DNA of 64,000 nucleotides from Lachnospiraceae bacterium A2. GTDB taxonomy: Bacteria; Bacillota; Clostridia; Lachnospirales; Lachnospiraceae. Both the position numbers and the translations under genes were made by a program. The stretch covers positions 2,517,797 to 2,581,796 of the forward strand of contig KE159636.1 in assembly GCA_000403315.2 (NCBI GenBank). Direction: 5' to 3'. Below, piece after piece: positions 24,659-33,570 of the stretch. The stretch's first letter is position 1, and each line of letters begins with the position of its first letter. The notes under the pieces are model-generated. The model made no database searches, was not told where the DNA came from, and saw only the letters and a list, made by a program, of their open reading frames with translations.

Positions 24659-25535
24659 AGCGTGTCTGAAAATTAAATATTGCACAAAACATATGTTATT
24701 ACCCCAAATTCTATGATAGAATAAAGAAAAAGGGGTGTTTGTTATGACAAGGCGTTATGAGTTAACGGATCAGGAATGGGAACAAATTGCTTCCCTGCTC
24801 CCACCAGAAAAAACCAATAAACCTGGACGGCCTCCCAAGGATAACCGCTTAATGGTAAACGCCATGGTCTGGATAACCCGCAGTGGTGCCCCCTGGCGTG
24901 ACCTCCCAGAACGTTATGGCCCCTGGAAGACCGTATACAGCCGGTTCCGTAAATGGATTGGGGACGGGATCCTGGATAACATCTTCCGGGTACTCTGCCT
25001 GGAGGCAGAGTTGGGGGGACTGTTCCTGGATGCCTCCACCGTCCAGGCCCACCAGCACAGTGCTGGTGCAAAAAAAGGGGGCCTCCAAACGAAATCGGGC
25101 ACAGCCGCGGGGGAGCAAGCACAAAAATCCACGCAGTTGTAGACGCCTATGGGTATCCCGTATACCTTATGCTGAGTGAAGGGCAGCGCAATGACGTCAA
25201 TTTTGCAATTCCGATGCTGGGGCAGATCGATATCGGCGGAAGCCAGGTTGTGGCAGACCGTGGGTACGATAGCACGAAACTGCTGGATTATATTTATGGT
25301 CGGGGCGGGGAGCCAACGGTCCCATCCAGGAATGGGGCCAAATTTGAGCGCCGCTGTGACTGGCAGCTTTATAAAGAGCGCCATCTGGTAGAGAAATTTT
25401 TCCTTAAGCTGAAAGCGTTCCGCCGGATTGCTACACGTTATGACAAATTACCTTTTACTTATATCGGTTTTTTATGCATCGCGTCTATTCTAATTTGGCT
25501 AAAATAGACAAAGCCGAATAATTTTCAGACACGCT
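24659..25535 (+). mobile_element. IS5-family insertion sequence with CTAG target duplication
   Basis: Perfect 16-bp ends AGCGTGTCTGAAAATT and AATTTTCAGACACGCT, flanked on both sides by CTAG (24655-24658, 25536-25539). One transposase gene read by -1 frameshift. The same ends bound the 158-bp element at 57177. Confidence 0.88.
24744..25507 (+). CDS. IS5-family transposase, expressed by -1 frameshift
   Basis: Frame 1 (24744-25142) carries the DUF4096-like N-domain (YELTDQEWEQIASLLPPE ... NAMVWITRSGAPWRDLPERYGPW) and first catalytic D (GLFLDASTVQAHQ). At 25070-25081 the DNA is A7G5; slipping back one base joins the C-terminal frame as KKRGPPNEIGHSRGG...KIHAVVDAYGYP, reaching D (VVADRGYDS) and E (YKERHLVEKFFLKLK). 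The slippery A AAA AAA G is the standard expression signal in this family, so the gene is judged intact. Confidence 0.85.
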
Positions 25536-25766
25536 CTAGTACACCCTCTGCGTCTTGGAGAATTTATGTGAACAATATCTAACAGCCGCCCAGGCGGCAA
25601 TCTTGAATTGATGCCATAGGAATTTGGGTGCTCGCAGGCGAAAGTATTGAAGAATGGCTTAAAATCAAGGGTTTTAAGGTTTGGTGGGGTTCATCACGGT
25701 GGGTGGTGGACCCCTATTTTTGTGTTTTTTAACGCCGCTGATAGGATGGCGATAGGGGCAAAAATC
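25536..25766. other. Gap with a strong terminator, left of the iteron array
   Basis: A GC-rich hairpin GGGGTTCATCAC/GTGGTGGACCCC (25686-25714) followed by a T-rich tract is a probable terminator. The rest of the interval shows short non-initiating coding remnants and nothing recognisable. Confidence 0.5.
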
Positions 25767-25999
25767 GTACTATCAGGCAAAAGTATACTTTCACGCAAAA
25801 GTCAGGGATTTCCGTGATAGTATAAAGCGGAAAGGTAAAAGGGTGTAGGGTATTGTCGGTTTTGGCTGAAAGGCGTATTAGTTTGACGGAAAATGCTGTC
25901 GATAAACGGGGGATATGATACAAACACGGAAACTGCCCGGAGTATTCGTGTTTGTATATGAGTTTCCGTGATAATATGGGGTTTTGCGTGTTAGTATGC
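25767..25999. repeat. Iteron-like repeat array, left block
   Basis: About seven copies of a ~17-20 bp unit of consensus ATACTATCACGGAAACT/ATACTATCAGGCAAAAG in both orientations: direct at 25767, 25784, 25917; inverted at 25807, 25939, 25960, 25981. Copies differ mainly at CACGGAAAC versus CAGGCAAAA. Confidence 0.7.
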
Positions 26000-26066
26000 T
26001 GTAGATGTTAATGGAATATTGAAGATAGGTGTGGTGTAGATATAGTAATAAAAAGCATGGAGCCTT

Positions 26067-26519
26067 ATGAAAAAGTATAGGTTTATAACTGCCTGTCTGC
26101 TAATTTTACTGGCATTTCTGTTGTTCAATATTTTTAATAGGAATGGGAATTCGACCATAGAGACATTCAATATGGATGCTGCAACAAAGGAAGAAATTAC
26201 TGATGAACTGGTCATAGCATTATTTATTGAGGACATCACCAATGTGGTTACGAATTTCTATTCAGAATATTATTCGGGAGAAATTGCAGTTTACGATTAT
26301 GAAATAGCGATTGTGGATATTGAGAAGAAAGAGCCGGGATTTATTTCCGTAAAATTCGGTGTCACCCCACAGGTAGGGGCGCATAATCCTTTAGGATATG
26401 ACGAACTGGTTTATCGTGTTGATTCAAGCGGAAATAAAGAACTGGTTGGCTATGAACATCTAAAGAACTTTGAAGTGCCGGAGAAGTTTCAAAAGTATAT
26501 GATAAAGCCTCTTGGGTGA
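26067..26519 (+). CDS. DUF3888-like secreted/lipid-anchorless protein between iteron blocks
   Basis: 150 aa. Residues 1-24 form an uncleaved or cleavable signal anchor (KKYRFITACLLILLAFLLFNIF); the rest is exported. The segment KFGVTPQVGAHNPLGYDELVY contains the G-x-HNP-x-G-x-D pattern of DUF3888 proteins. Weak ribosome site (GGAGCC). Flanked on both sides by the iteron-like arrays; a link between the two is not evident. Confidence 0.6.
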   Translation: MKKYRFITACLLILLAFLLFNIFNRNGNSTIETFNMDAATKEEITDELVIALFIEDITNVVTNFYSEYYSGEIAVYDYEIAIVDIEKKEPGFISVKFGVTPQVGAHNPLGYDELVYRVDSSGNKELVGYEHLKNFEVPEKFQKYMIKPLG

Positions 26520-26749
26520 GAATAATTTGTCTGAAAATGCTGTTGAAATATGGAGAATATTATCGAATCCTGTCAGGGTGTCTTAGTTTCCGGCAGATAA
26601 GGACACGGAAAGCCGAAAAAGCCCGTAAACACGGCACTTTCGGCACTACATAGGTTTCAATTTTACATTATTTCCGTGTGCTTTTAGGGGCATTTTTACA
26701 TTAGCGAGGGTGCAAACAGTTGTTCTGTGGTTCTTTTGCCTGATAGTAT

Positions 26750-26957
26750 ATACTCGTAGGCAAAAGTCGGTTATTATCACGGAAACTCGGATACTAACAG
26801 GCAAAACTCTATACTATCACGCAAAAGTCGATACTCGCAGGCAAAACCTTTATACAAACACGGAAACTGCCTGTATTATCACGGAAACAGGATGGGAGTT
26901 TTCGTGATAGTATAAGGGTTTCCGTGATAATATACAGAGTTTCCGTGTTTGCTTATG
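26750..26957. repeat. Iteron-like repeat array, right block (20-21 bp period)
   Basis: Seven direct copies start at 26750, 26771, 26791, 26811, 26831, 26852 and 26873 (spacings 21, 20, 20, 20, 21, 21), i.e. two helical turns. Three inverted copies follow (about 26896-26957, e.g. GTTTCCGTGATAATATA). Same consensus as the left block. The rest of 26520-27409 holds a weak terminator (26998-27020) and nothing else recognised. Confidence 0.8.
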
Positions 26958-26997
26958 ATTAAAGCGGTAAAAACTATAAATGATCAATAAGGGAAAG

Positions 26998-27020
26998 GGC
27001 TGTTTCGGCAGTCTTTTTTC
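26998..27020 (+). terminator. Possible small terminator right of the iteron array
   Basis: GGCTGT-TTC-GGCAGTC followed by six Ts. Confidence 0.4.
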
Positions 27021-27409
27021 TCATGTCTTAAGATTTCACAATTCATTTCTTTATATTTCAAATTTCACAGATATTTTTATAGTGGTTCAGAAAATAATAA
27101 GTTGGAAAGTGGGAAAATCAGTTAATATGCTTACACGGTGGTTTGCGTTTCCCCCATATCGGCTATGTGACGTCTTGTGTGTTAAATATTGATGACGCCT
27201 GTTCCGCAACGCATAACGATTGTAATGGGGATAGCTTTGGCTGACGGATGAAAAGGAGTGCCAAGAAGCATATTTTTCACAACAAAATAAGACCTGTTTA
27301 CAACCTGCCATATCAGGGCAAAACAATTTTTATGATATACTATTAAAAAGTGTTGTTTTTTGTCATATGGCATGGATTACAAAAAATCTACATAAAGGAG
27401 ATTGTAGCT

Positions 27410-28183
27410 ATGGAGGACTTTATTGGCAGGACAGATGCCGTCACACGAACCGCAAAAGACGCCGTCTGCGTGGCTATCTGCGATGATGAGGCATTTATGC
27501 TTGACCTACTGGAAGAAAAAGTAAAGAAAATGCTCCCTTCTGGGGCAACGAAACGGTTTTCTTCCGGCAGGGAGCTGTTGGAAGACAGTACGAAAGTAGA
27601 CATTTTACTTCTGGACATACAGATGCCGGGGATGGACGGCATGGAAACAGCAAGGCTTTTCCACAGGCAGCAGAGGGATACGCTCATCATATTTGTTACG
27701 GCGGCTTCGGAGTATGTCTTTCAGGCGTTTGATGTAGGCGCATTTCATTATTTAGTCAAGCCTTTGGAAGATGATAAATTCTTTGAGGTTTTTGGAAACG
27801 CAGTACAGGAGATAAAGCGCAGAAAGACAGGAAGCGGGGAGTCTGATGGAGAATACATGATGATACAGGCAGGGGGAGTCCATACAAAAATACTGTTTAA
27901 GGATATTATTTATGCGGAAGTATTCAACCGTAAAGTCATCATTCATACTATAAACGGCGATACGGAATATTATGGGAAACTGTCCGAACTGGAGAAAAAA
28001 GCCGGAGAGGATTTTTTCAGGCCGCACAGGTCATACCTGATTCATTTTAAGTATGTGCTAAGGTACGATGCTGTGTCTGCTGTTATGGAAAACGGGACAG
28101 CATTGATTGCAAAGCAGAATTATCCGAAATTTGTGAAACAGTATCTGAAATATAATCAGAGGAAAGGAAGGGAGATTCGGTGA
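27410..28183 (+). CDS. LytTR-family response regulator (AgrA-like), system 2
   Basis: 257 aa from ATG 27410 (AAAGGAG upstream; an earlier in-frame ATG at 27350 has no ribosome site). Receiver domain with D69 (ILLLDIQMPGMDG) and K in LVKPLED; LytTR domain from ~155 (GGVHTKILFKDIIYAEVFNRKVIIHT ... FFRPHRSYLIHFKYV). Overlaps the kinase gene by 4 bp (GTGA). Leads the second agr-like locus next to FlxA- and FliD-like genes. Confidence 0.9.
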   Translation: MEDFIGRTDAVTRTAKDAVCVAICDDEAFMLDLLEEKVKKMLPSGATKRFSSGRELLEDSTKVDILLLDIQMPGMDGMETARLFHRQQRDTLIIFVTAASEYVFQAFDVGAFHYLVKPLEDDKFFEVFGNAVQEIKRRKTGSGESDGEYMMIQAGGVHTKILFKDIIYAEVFNRKVIIHTINGDTEYYGKLSELEKKAGEDFFRPHRSYLIHFKYVLRYDAVSAVMENGTALIAKQNYPKFVKQYLKYNQRKGREIR

Positions 28184-29523
28184 GTCCGGTAGAATTATGT
28201 TGGAATATTACGTCTTATGTATCAATTATTGTGCAGCTTATCGTTGCGGGTATATGCCTTGGAATATTTGTATCGCCCTATATGCCGGGCGGAAGTAAAG
28301 CAGTTAAGGCAGGCGCAGTATATGGCGTGGTAATGACGGTTTTATATATCATGCCGCCCCGGATAGACAATATCCTTGCATATTTAATAGGCACATCAGC
28401 GGCATTTGCCGTGATGTGCGCAGAGGATAGGCGCAATATCAACCAAAAGGTATTTTTGTCCGTCACGTTTTTTTCGCTGCGCTGGCTTTCTGCTTCTATG
28501 GCGGGGATTATGGATCGTTTTTTTGATGTTGTTCTTTTTAATCCGGGGCTGGCGGCGAGGGCATGGCTGCACTACGGGTTGTATGCGGCAGTAAGAATCC
28601 TGAGTATCCTGTTCAGTTTCCTGCTCCTGTTATTGTCTGTCAAGGCAGTCAACAGGGCATATGAAAGCAAGGACAGATATATGGAAAGAAGGGAGCTTGT
28701 GATGCTGTCAGTGCCGTCCCTGTCAGGGATAGCCGGCTATGCAGTATTCCATTTTTACCAGATTAAATCCGAAACAACGGGATTTTATGATGCGCTTTGT
28801 TTTTTATACTATCTGGTATCTGTCATGGCAGTCCTTGTGATAACCATTATTTTCCAGAACTGGAAGACATCACAGGAGGAGCAGTCCGGGCATGAGCTTT
28901 TGGAAAGCCAGATTAATACGATAAAAACACATATCAGGGAGATTGAAAAACTGTATGGGGACATCCGCTCCCTGCGCCACGACATGGGAAACCATATCCA
29001 GATGATAGAACGTTTGATGGAAACAGGCAACAGCGCCGAGGCTTCGGCATATCTTGGGAGGCTGAAAAAAGAATGGAAGGAGCTTACGCCTGAGATCCGG
29101 ACAGGGAATCCGGTTACGGATATGATTCTTTTGGAAAAGAAAAAAGAAGCCGGAATGCGTGGAATCCGGTTCGAGTGCGACTTCCGTTATCCTGAAAATA
29201 CAAAACTGGATGCCTTTGATGTAAGCGTGATTTTATATAATGCGCTGAATAACTGCATGGAATCGGTAAATGGGGAAAAGCCGTATATCAGGATTCAGGC
29301 ATTCCGCAAAAACAGTATCTTTATGCTGATTATCAGCAACAGCTTTGAGGGCAGACTTTTCACCAATCCAGCAGATGGACTTCCGTACACGACAAAAAAA
29401 GGCAGTGGGCATGGGATTGGCTTGAAGAATATGCTCAGGGTGGCTAAGAAGTATATGGGAGATCTGTCATTTGAACAAAATGGGAATGAGGTTATGGTAG
29501 GAATTATGCTTCAGGTTGCGTAA
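28180..29523 (+). CDS. GHKL sensor histidine kinase (AgrC-like), system 2
   Basis: 447 aa from GTG 28180. Six or so N-terminal membrane helices (to residue ~225), then a coiled coil with DIRSLRHDMGNHIQMIERL (phospho-histidine region) and a GHKL ATPase (VILYNALNNCMESV; GSGHGIGLKNMLRVAKKY). Partner of the regulator at 27410. No AgrB/AgrD gene nearby. Confidence 0.9.
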   Translation: MSPVELCWNITSYVSIIVQLIVAGICLGIFVSPYMPGGSKAVKAGAVYGVVMTVLYIMPPRIDNILAYLIGTSAAFAVMCAEDRRNINQKVFLSVTFFSLRWLSASMAGIMDRFFDVVLFNPGLAARAWLHYGLYAAVRILSILFSFLLLLLSVKAVNRAYESKDRYMERRELVMLSVPSLSGIAGYAVFHFYQIKSETTGFYDALCFLYYLVSVMAVLVITIIFQNWKTSQEEQSGHELLESQINTIKTHIREIEKLYGDIRSLRHDMGNHIQMIERLMETGNSAEASAYLGRLKKEWKELTPEIRTGNPVTDMILLEKKKEAGMRGIRFECDFRYPENTKLDAFDVSVILYNALNNCMESVNGEKPYIRIQAFRKNSIFMLIISNSFEGRLFTNPADGLPYTTKKGSGHGIGLKNMLRVAKKYMGDLSFEQNGNEVMVGIMLQVA

Positions 29524-29660
29524 GGGGTTCACAACAGAATGAGGGCGGTTCACAGCATGGCACTTTGTTTATACAAATGATATCCCGATAAAATTGATAG
29601 AGATTAGGATTTTCTCATATGTGAAACGGATTTCAAAATTTTTTCAAGGAGGACACTACT

Positions 29661-30494
29661 ATGAAAATTAATGGTATCAATGGAACAAACACACAAATGG
29701 GACAGATGGGGATGAATCAGGCAGCGGATTCATACAGCCGGAACATCCAGAACCAGATTGCCAACGCACAGAAGCAACTGCAGGAACTTTCTTCCAATGA
29801 GGATATGACATTAGAAGAAAAGATGAAAAAAAGGCAGGAGATACAGCAGCAGATCAGCGACCTGAATATGCAGTTAAGGCAGCACCAAATGGAACAGCGA
29901 AAAGAGAAACAGCAGGCAAAGGGAACATCTATGGATGATATGCTGGGCGGAACAAAGGGCGGCAAATCAGGCAGTAAAAGCGCCGGACTTTCCCAGGCAA
30001 GCATGACGGCTATGATTTCTGCGGACACATCCATTAAGCAGGCAAAGGTGCAGGGCAGCGTGGCAACCAGCATGGAGGGCAGGGCAGGCGTATTGGAGTC
30101 CGAAATCAAAAATAATCATGGCTCTGATGTGACAAAGAAGCAAGAGGAGCTTGCGGATGTGACGCAGAAAGCACAGGCGGCTACCGCATCGCAGATGAAT
30201 ACGCTCGCAGAGGCAAATAAGGCGGTGGAAGAAGCTGCTGCGGCAGAGCGCAATGACAATAAGGCTTCCGGGGCAAAAGAAGAAAACACAGCAGAAAAGG
30301 CAGCGGAAAGCGGTACAAACGGAGAAAAAGCACAGGACGGTGTATCTGGCACCGGGTCACAGACAGGAAATGCGGAGAATGTACAGCGGGATGACAGTAC
30401 ACAGGCGGAAAATGTACAGCCTATTGAAACAGCTGTTCCGGAAGTTACAACAGCACAGGCAGCAGTTTATGCCCATGTGGATGTGCGCTTGTAG
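29661..30494 (+). CDS. FlxA-like protein
   Basis: 277 aa, AAGGAGG 9 nt before the ATG. N-terminus MKINGINGTNTQMGQMG is the G/N-rich type without a Sec signal; residues ~27-85 form a Q-rich coiled coil (NIQNQIANAQKQLQEL...MKKRQEIQQQISDLNMQLRQHQ) as in FlxA-like proteins, which belong to flagellar sigma-28 regulons in enterics. The C-terminal half is low complexity (A/E/Q/T/N). A weak sigma-28-like -10 (CCCGATAA, 29584-29591) lies 70 bp upstream. Likely flagellum-associated or exported; function unknown. Confidence 0.6.
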   Translation: MKINGINGTNTQMGQMGMNQAADSYSRNIQNQIANAQKQLQELSSNEDMTLEEKMKKRQEIQQQISDLNMQLRQHQMEQRKEKQQAKGTSMDDMLGGTKGGKSGSKSAGLSQASMTAMISADTSIKQAKVQGSVATSMEGRAGVLESEIKNNHGSDVTKKQEELADVTQKAQAATASQMNTLAEANKAVEEAAAAERNDNKASGAKEENTAEKAAESGTNGEKAQDGVSGTGSQTGNAENVQRDDSTQAENVQPIETAVPEVTTAQAAVYAHVDVRL

Positions 30495-30507
30495 GAGGTG
30501 GTTCTAT

Positions 30508-31403
30508 ATGTCAGAAATTAACAGCTTTAACGACTACGCAAGCAGATACAACACCAATATGGATTATTCTACGTTGTTTGGCGGCGGCGCTCCCTATATA
30601 GACAGCAGCATGGGCGGGATTAACGTATCTGATTATGCCATGATTAAAAACGGCAGTTATGGAAAGCTGATGAAAGCGTACTATGCGAAGCAGGATGCGG
30701 ATAAGCTGTCGCAGACAGGGGTTCCACCAAGACGCTGACGTTAATGCGTTCCAGTGCGGATTCTCTGAAAAAGTCCGCAGAGGCGTTAGGCAATGCTTCG
30801 CTTTATGAAAAAAAGAAATTCAAGAAAAAAGATGAGGAAACCGGGGAAGAAACCGAGGCAGAGGATTATGACTGGGATGCCATCACAAAGGCGGTCAAAT
30901 CATTTGTTGACGATTATAATTCTGTGGTGGAGCAGGCGGGAAATTCAGAGACGAAGAATGCTCTGCGCAATGCGGCGTGGATGACCAGCATAACGGAGAA
31001 GGCAGGCAACCTGCTCTCAAAAGTGGGCATTACCGTCGGCAAAGGCAATAAGCTGGAGTTTGACGAGGATGCCCTGAAGGAAAAGACAGCTTTAGGGAAA
31101 AGCGGAATTGAGCTTGACAACATCTCTACTTTAAAATCCCTGTTTACCGGATATGGTTCCTTTGGCAGCCAAATTTCGCAGAAGGCATCAGCTATTTCCA
31201 GTGCGGCGGCGAGGACAAAAGGCGTTGATAAGACTTATAACAAGAACGGCACTTATTCCGACACAATCTCTAAGCTGTTCCAAAGCACGATTGATGAAAG
31301 AGTGGGCAGTAAAGACAAGGACAAGGATAAGGTAACGGATAAATCCTATTGGGAACAGAAATTGAAAGAAGAAAAAGACAAGGACAAAGACAAGAATGAT
31401 TGA
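30508..31403 (+). pseudogene. FliD-like (hook-associated protein 2-like) gene split by a one-base slip in a G run
   Basis: ATG 30508 (GGAGGTGG upstream) reads MSEINSFNDYASRYNTN...KNGSYGKLMKAYYAKQDADKLSQTG and then runs out at 30738. The frame one base back continues GSTKTLTLMRSSADSLKKSAEAL to 31403. The switch is at GGGG (30718-30721); five Gs would give one ~298-aa protein. The second part (AVKSFVDDYNSVVEQAG...LLSKVGITVGKGNKLEFDEDALKE...LKSLFTG) resembles the C-terminal domain of flagellar cap protein FliD. Could be a true mutation, a phase-variable tract or an assembly error. Confidence 0.65.
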
Positions 31404-31420
31404 CTCTTATAGAGTGCGAT

Positions 31421-31451
31421 GGGAACTGAAAAAGCATATTTTTCAGTTCCC
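31421..31451 (+). terminator. Terminator of the FlxA/FliD-like operon
   Basis: GGGAACTGAAAAA and TTTTTCAGTTCCC are perfect 13-base arms around a 5-nt loop. Confidence 0.85.
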
Positions 31452-31712
31452 CTATGTTTATTAGTACACCATGCAATAAGTAACTGCTTATATTGCGCCG
31501 GATAAATTTTCGAGAGTATATGGCAAAAACCGAAGGTGTGCCAGGATGCATTGAGGATTTCAGCGGTGCAAAACCTTTATTGGTTCAGGTGGTAAAGCAT
31601 AAAAGGAAAGATGTTTTAATATAGCAGATTGATATGTTATAAGAAAAAATGAGATAGGAGCTTCCTGTATAATTCAAATATAGGGAATTCCAAGAAGGGT
31701 GGTTGATAAAAA
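31452..31712. other. Gap upstream of the IS110 transposase
   Basis: No gene recognised. The left end of the IS110 element probably lies here, but this family often lacks clear inverted ends and I cannot place it. Confidence 0.3.
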
Positions 31713-31782
31713 GATACCTCAGAGTAAAATAAGATTACTGGCTTAGCGGGTTAGTAAAAATCTTATTGAACAGAGAGGTATC
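31713..31782 (+). promoter_or_regulatory. Leader hairpin that buries the transposase ribosome site
   Basis: GATACCTC (31713-31720) pairs with GAGGTATC (31775-31782), and AATAAGATT pairs with AATCTTATT inside it. The GAGG used as ribosome site for ATG 31787 is in the 3' arm, so translation should be low when the leader is transcribed from outside. Confidence 0.6.
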
Positions 31783-31786
31783 CAAG

Positions 31787-33073
31787 ATGAATTATAACAC
31801 ACAGAACGCAAAAATTGCATCCATAACTGAAAAAACTCTGATTGTTGGAATTGATGTGGGAAGTGAAACCCACTATGCCAGGGCATTCGACTGGCGCAAC
31901 TATGAATATACCAGAAAGCCACTGGAATTCAGTAACACAGAGGCAGGGTTCCAGACATTCAAAGCATGGATGGGGGATATAGCGGCGAAACACGGCAAAA
32001 CTGCCGTAATACCGGGCATGGAGCCGACAGGGCATTACTGGTTTGCCCTGGGGAAATTCCTGCAGGACAGCGGGATGAGGCCTGTGCATGTGAATCCCCA
32101 CCACGTGAAAAAACCAAAAGAACTGGATGACAACAACCCCAACAAAAATGACCGTAAAGACCCAAAGACGATCGCTGCGCTTGTCAACGAGGGACGGTTC
32201 TCGTACCCTTACATACCAACCGGTATCCATGCAGAGATCAGGAGCCTGTCAAACCTGCGCTTCCAGACGCAGGAGGAGCTCACGAGGATCAGGAACCGCC
32301 TGGCCAGATGGTTCGCCATCTACTTCCCTGAATATAAAGGCGTTTATGGGGATTTGAAGGCGGTGAGCGGGAGGATGGTGCTGAAGGAGGCGCCGCTGCC
32401 GGAGGACATCAGAAAACTGGGGGTGGAAGGTGTGGACCGGATATGGAGGGACGCAAAGCTGAGAGGCGCTGGAATGAAGATGGCAAAGACCCTGGTAACA
32501 GCTGCGGAGCATAGCGTAGGAAGTACGGAAGCGCCGGAAGCCGCCCGTATGGAACTGAAAAACCTTCTGGCTGACATGGATGTATATACCTCAAGGCTGG
32601 AGGGGCTTCCCCTGAAAATAGAGGAAAAGCTGAAAGAAACCCCATATGTTGATAAACTGATAGGGATTAAGGGGATCGGCCTGGCAACAGTCAGCGGATT
32701 CATTGCGGAGGCGGGAGACATTGGACGTTTTGACAACCCAAAGCAGTTACAGAAGCTGGCGGGATATGCGGTTGTGGCGAATGATTCCGGGAAGCATAAC
32801 GGCGAAAGCCGGATCAGTTACAGGGGAAGGAAACGCCTGAGGTATGTGCTGTATGAAGCAGCGATACCCTTGATTGGGAAGAATGCGGAGTTCAGGGCAA
32901 TACATGGGTATTACCGGACACGTAAAGAAAACCCATTAAAGAAGATGCAGTCTGTCGTAGCGGTAGCGTGTAAGGTCCTGGGGATATTCTACACGATACT
33001 GACAAAAGGTGTAGACTATGATGCCGGAAAACTGATGGGCGACATCAGGAGGCCACAGATCCAGGCAGCGTAA
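31787..33073 (+). CDS. IS110-family transposase (DEDD)
   Basis: 428 aa from ATG 31787. N-terminal RuvC-like DEDD domain: D23 in VGIDVGSETHYARAF, E in GMEPTGHYW, and the KNDRKDPK pair of aspartates. C-terminal Transposase_20 domain with the helix-hairpin-helix KLIGIKGIGLATVSGFIAEAGDI and the serine region KLAGYAVVANDSGKHNG. IS110 enzymes recombine DNA guided by a structured RNA from the element's non-coding end. Intact. Confidence 0.92.
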   Translation: MNYNTQNAKIASITEKTLIVGIDVGSETHYARAFDWRNYEYTRKPLEFSNTEAGFQTFKAWMGDIAAKHGKTAVIPGMEPTGHYWFALGKFLQDSGMRPVHVNPHHVKKPKELDDNNPNKNDRKDPKTIAALVNEGRFSYPYIPTGIHAEIRSLSNLRFQTQEELTRIRNRLARWFAIYFPEYKGVYGDLKAVSGRMVLKEAPLPEDIRKLGVEGVDRIWRDAKLRGAGMKMAKTLVTAAEHSVGSTEAPEAARMELKNLLADMDVYTSRLEGLPLKIEEKLKETPYVDKLIGIKGIGLATVSGFIAEAGDIGRFDNPKQLQKLAGYAVVANDSGKHNGESRISYRGRKRLRYVLYEAAIPLIGKNAEFRAIHGYYRTRKENPLKKMQSVVAVACKVLGIFYTILTKGVDYDAGKLMGDIRRPQIQAA

Positions 33074-33570
33074 TAAACGGACATAAACCACAAGCAGGCA
33101 ATGCCCTGTCATAGTTGGGTTGGACTTCCAAAAATTTTGATTGAGGGTTGAATCCAGCTGTGGCAGGAAAGCTGGAAAGTATGGGGAACGATCCGGGAAA
33201 ACGTCCACCGAAAGGTGCCGGTGAGGGAAGCATACGGGACAGGTCAGTAAGACTTATACAAAGAATGAGCCGGTAGCCGGCAGGAATATTTTCCATAGGG
33301 CATGACCCTGGTTAGGAGCTGAGCTGGCACCCTGGTTATGGACAGGCGGGACGAAGGAAGTTAGGACCCCGGCAGAGATGCAGGGTGATCCTGGTAGACA
33401 CGGGAGGTACGCTGCCATAGAAGGATGGGTATACATAAGGCCATGTAGAGCGAAAACAAAGACGTTCTACTTCGTGTACCCTTCACCCTCTATTTTCGTA
33501 CCAGATACAGAGAAATGTCCATCTCCTTGGCTCATTCATCTGAGATATGTAACTATAAATTCCTTGATTT
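33074..33570 (+). ncRNA. Candidate structured RNA downstream of the IS110 gene
   Basis: About 490 bases without a gene but GC-richer than the surroundings and rich in short pairing runs, including GGTAGCCGGC-type palindromes and two CCCTGGTTA boxes (near 33307 and 33331). IS110 family members encode guide (bridge/seek) RNAs in non-coding ends, so this is a candidate; the right end of the IS is unresolved. Confidence 0.35.

Noticed and set aside
23041..25545. TACACCCT on both sides of the IS3/IS5 pair as a target duplication of a composite element
   Set aside because: Only eight bases match, at unequal distance from the two ends, and the IS5 has its own CTAG duplication.
25767..26957. CRISPR array
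   Set aside because: Units are adjacent, degenerate, in both orientations and without unique spacers of constant length; no cas genes.
27147..27162. ATATCGGC as a minus-strand sigma-28 -10 box
   Set aside because: No TAAA-like -35 at 14-16 bp and no gene downstream on the minus strand.
29565..29591. Sigma-28 promoter of the FlxA-like gene
   Set aside because: CCCGATAA fits the -10, but the -35 position reads TTGT; mentioned in the gene entry only, not listed as a promoter.
33074..33570. Group II intron remnant
   Set aside because: No domain V hairpin, no boundary consensus and no reverse-transcriptase frame.
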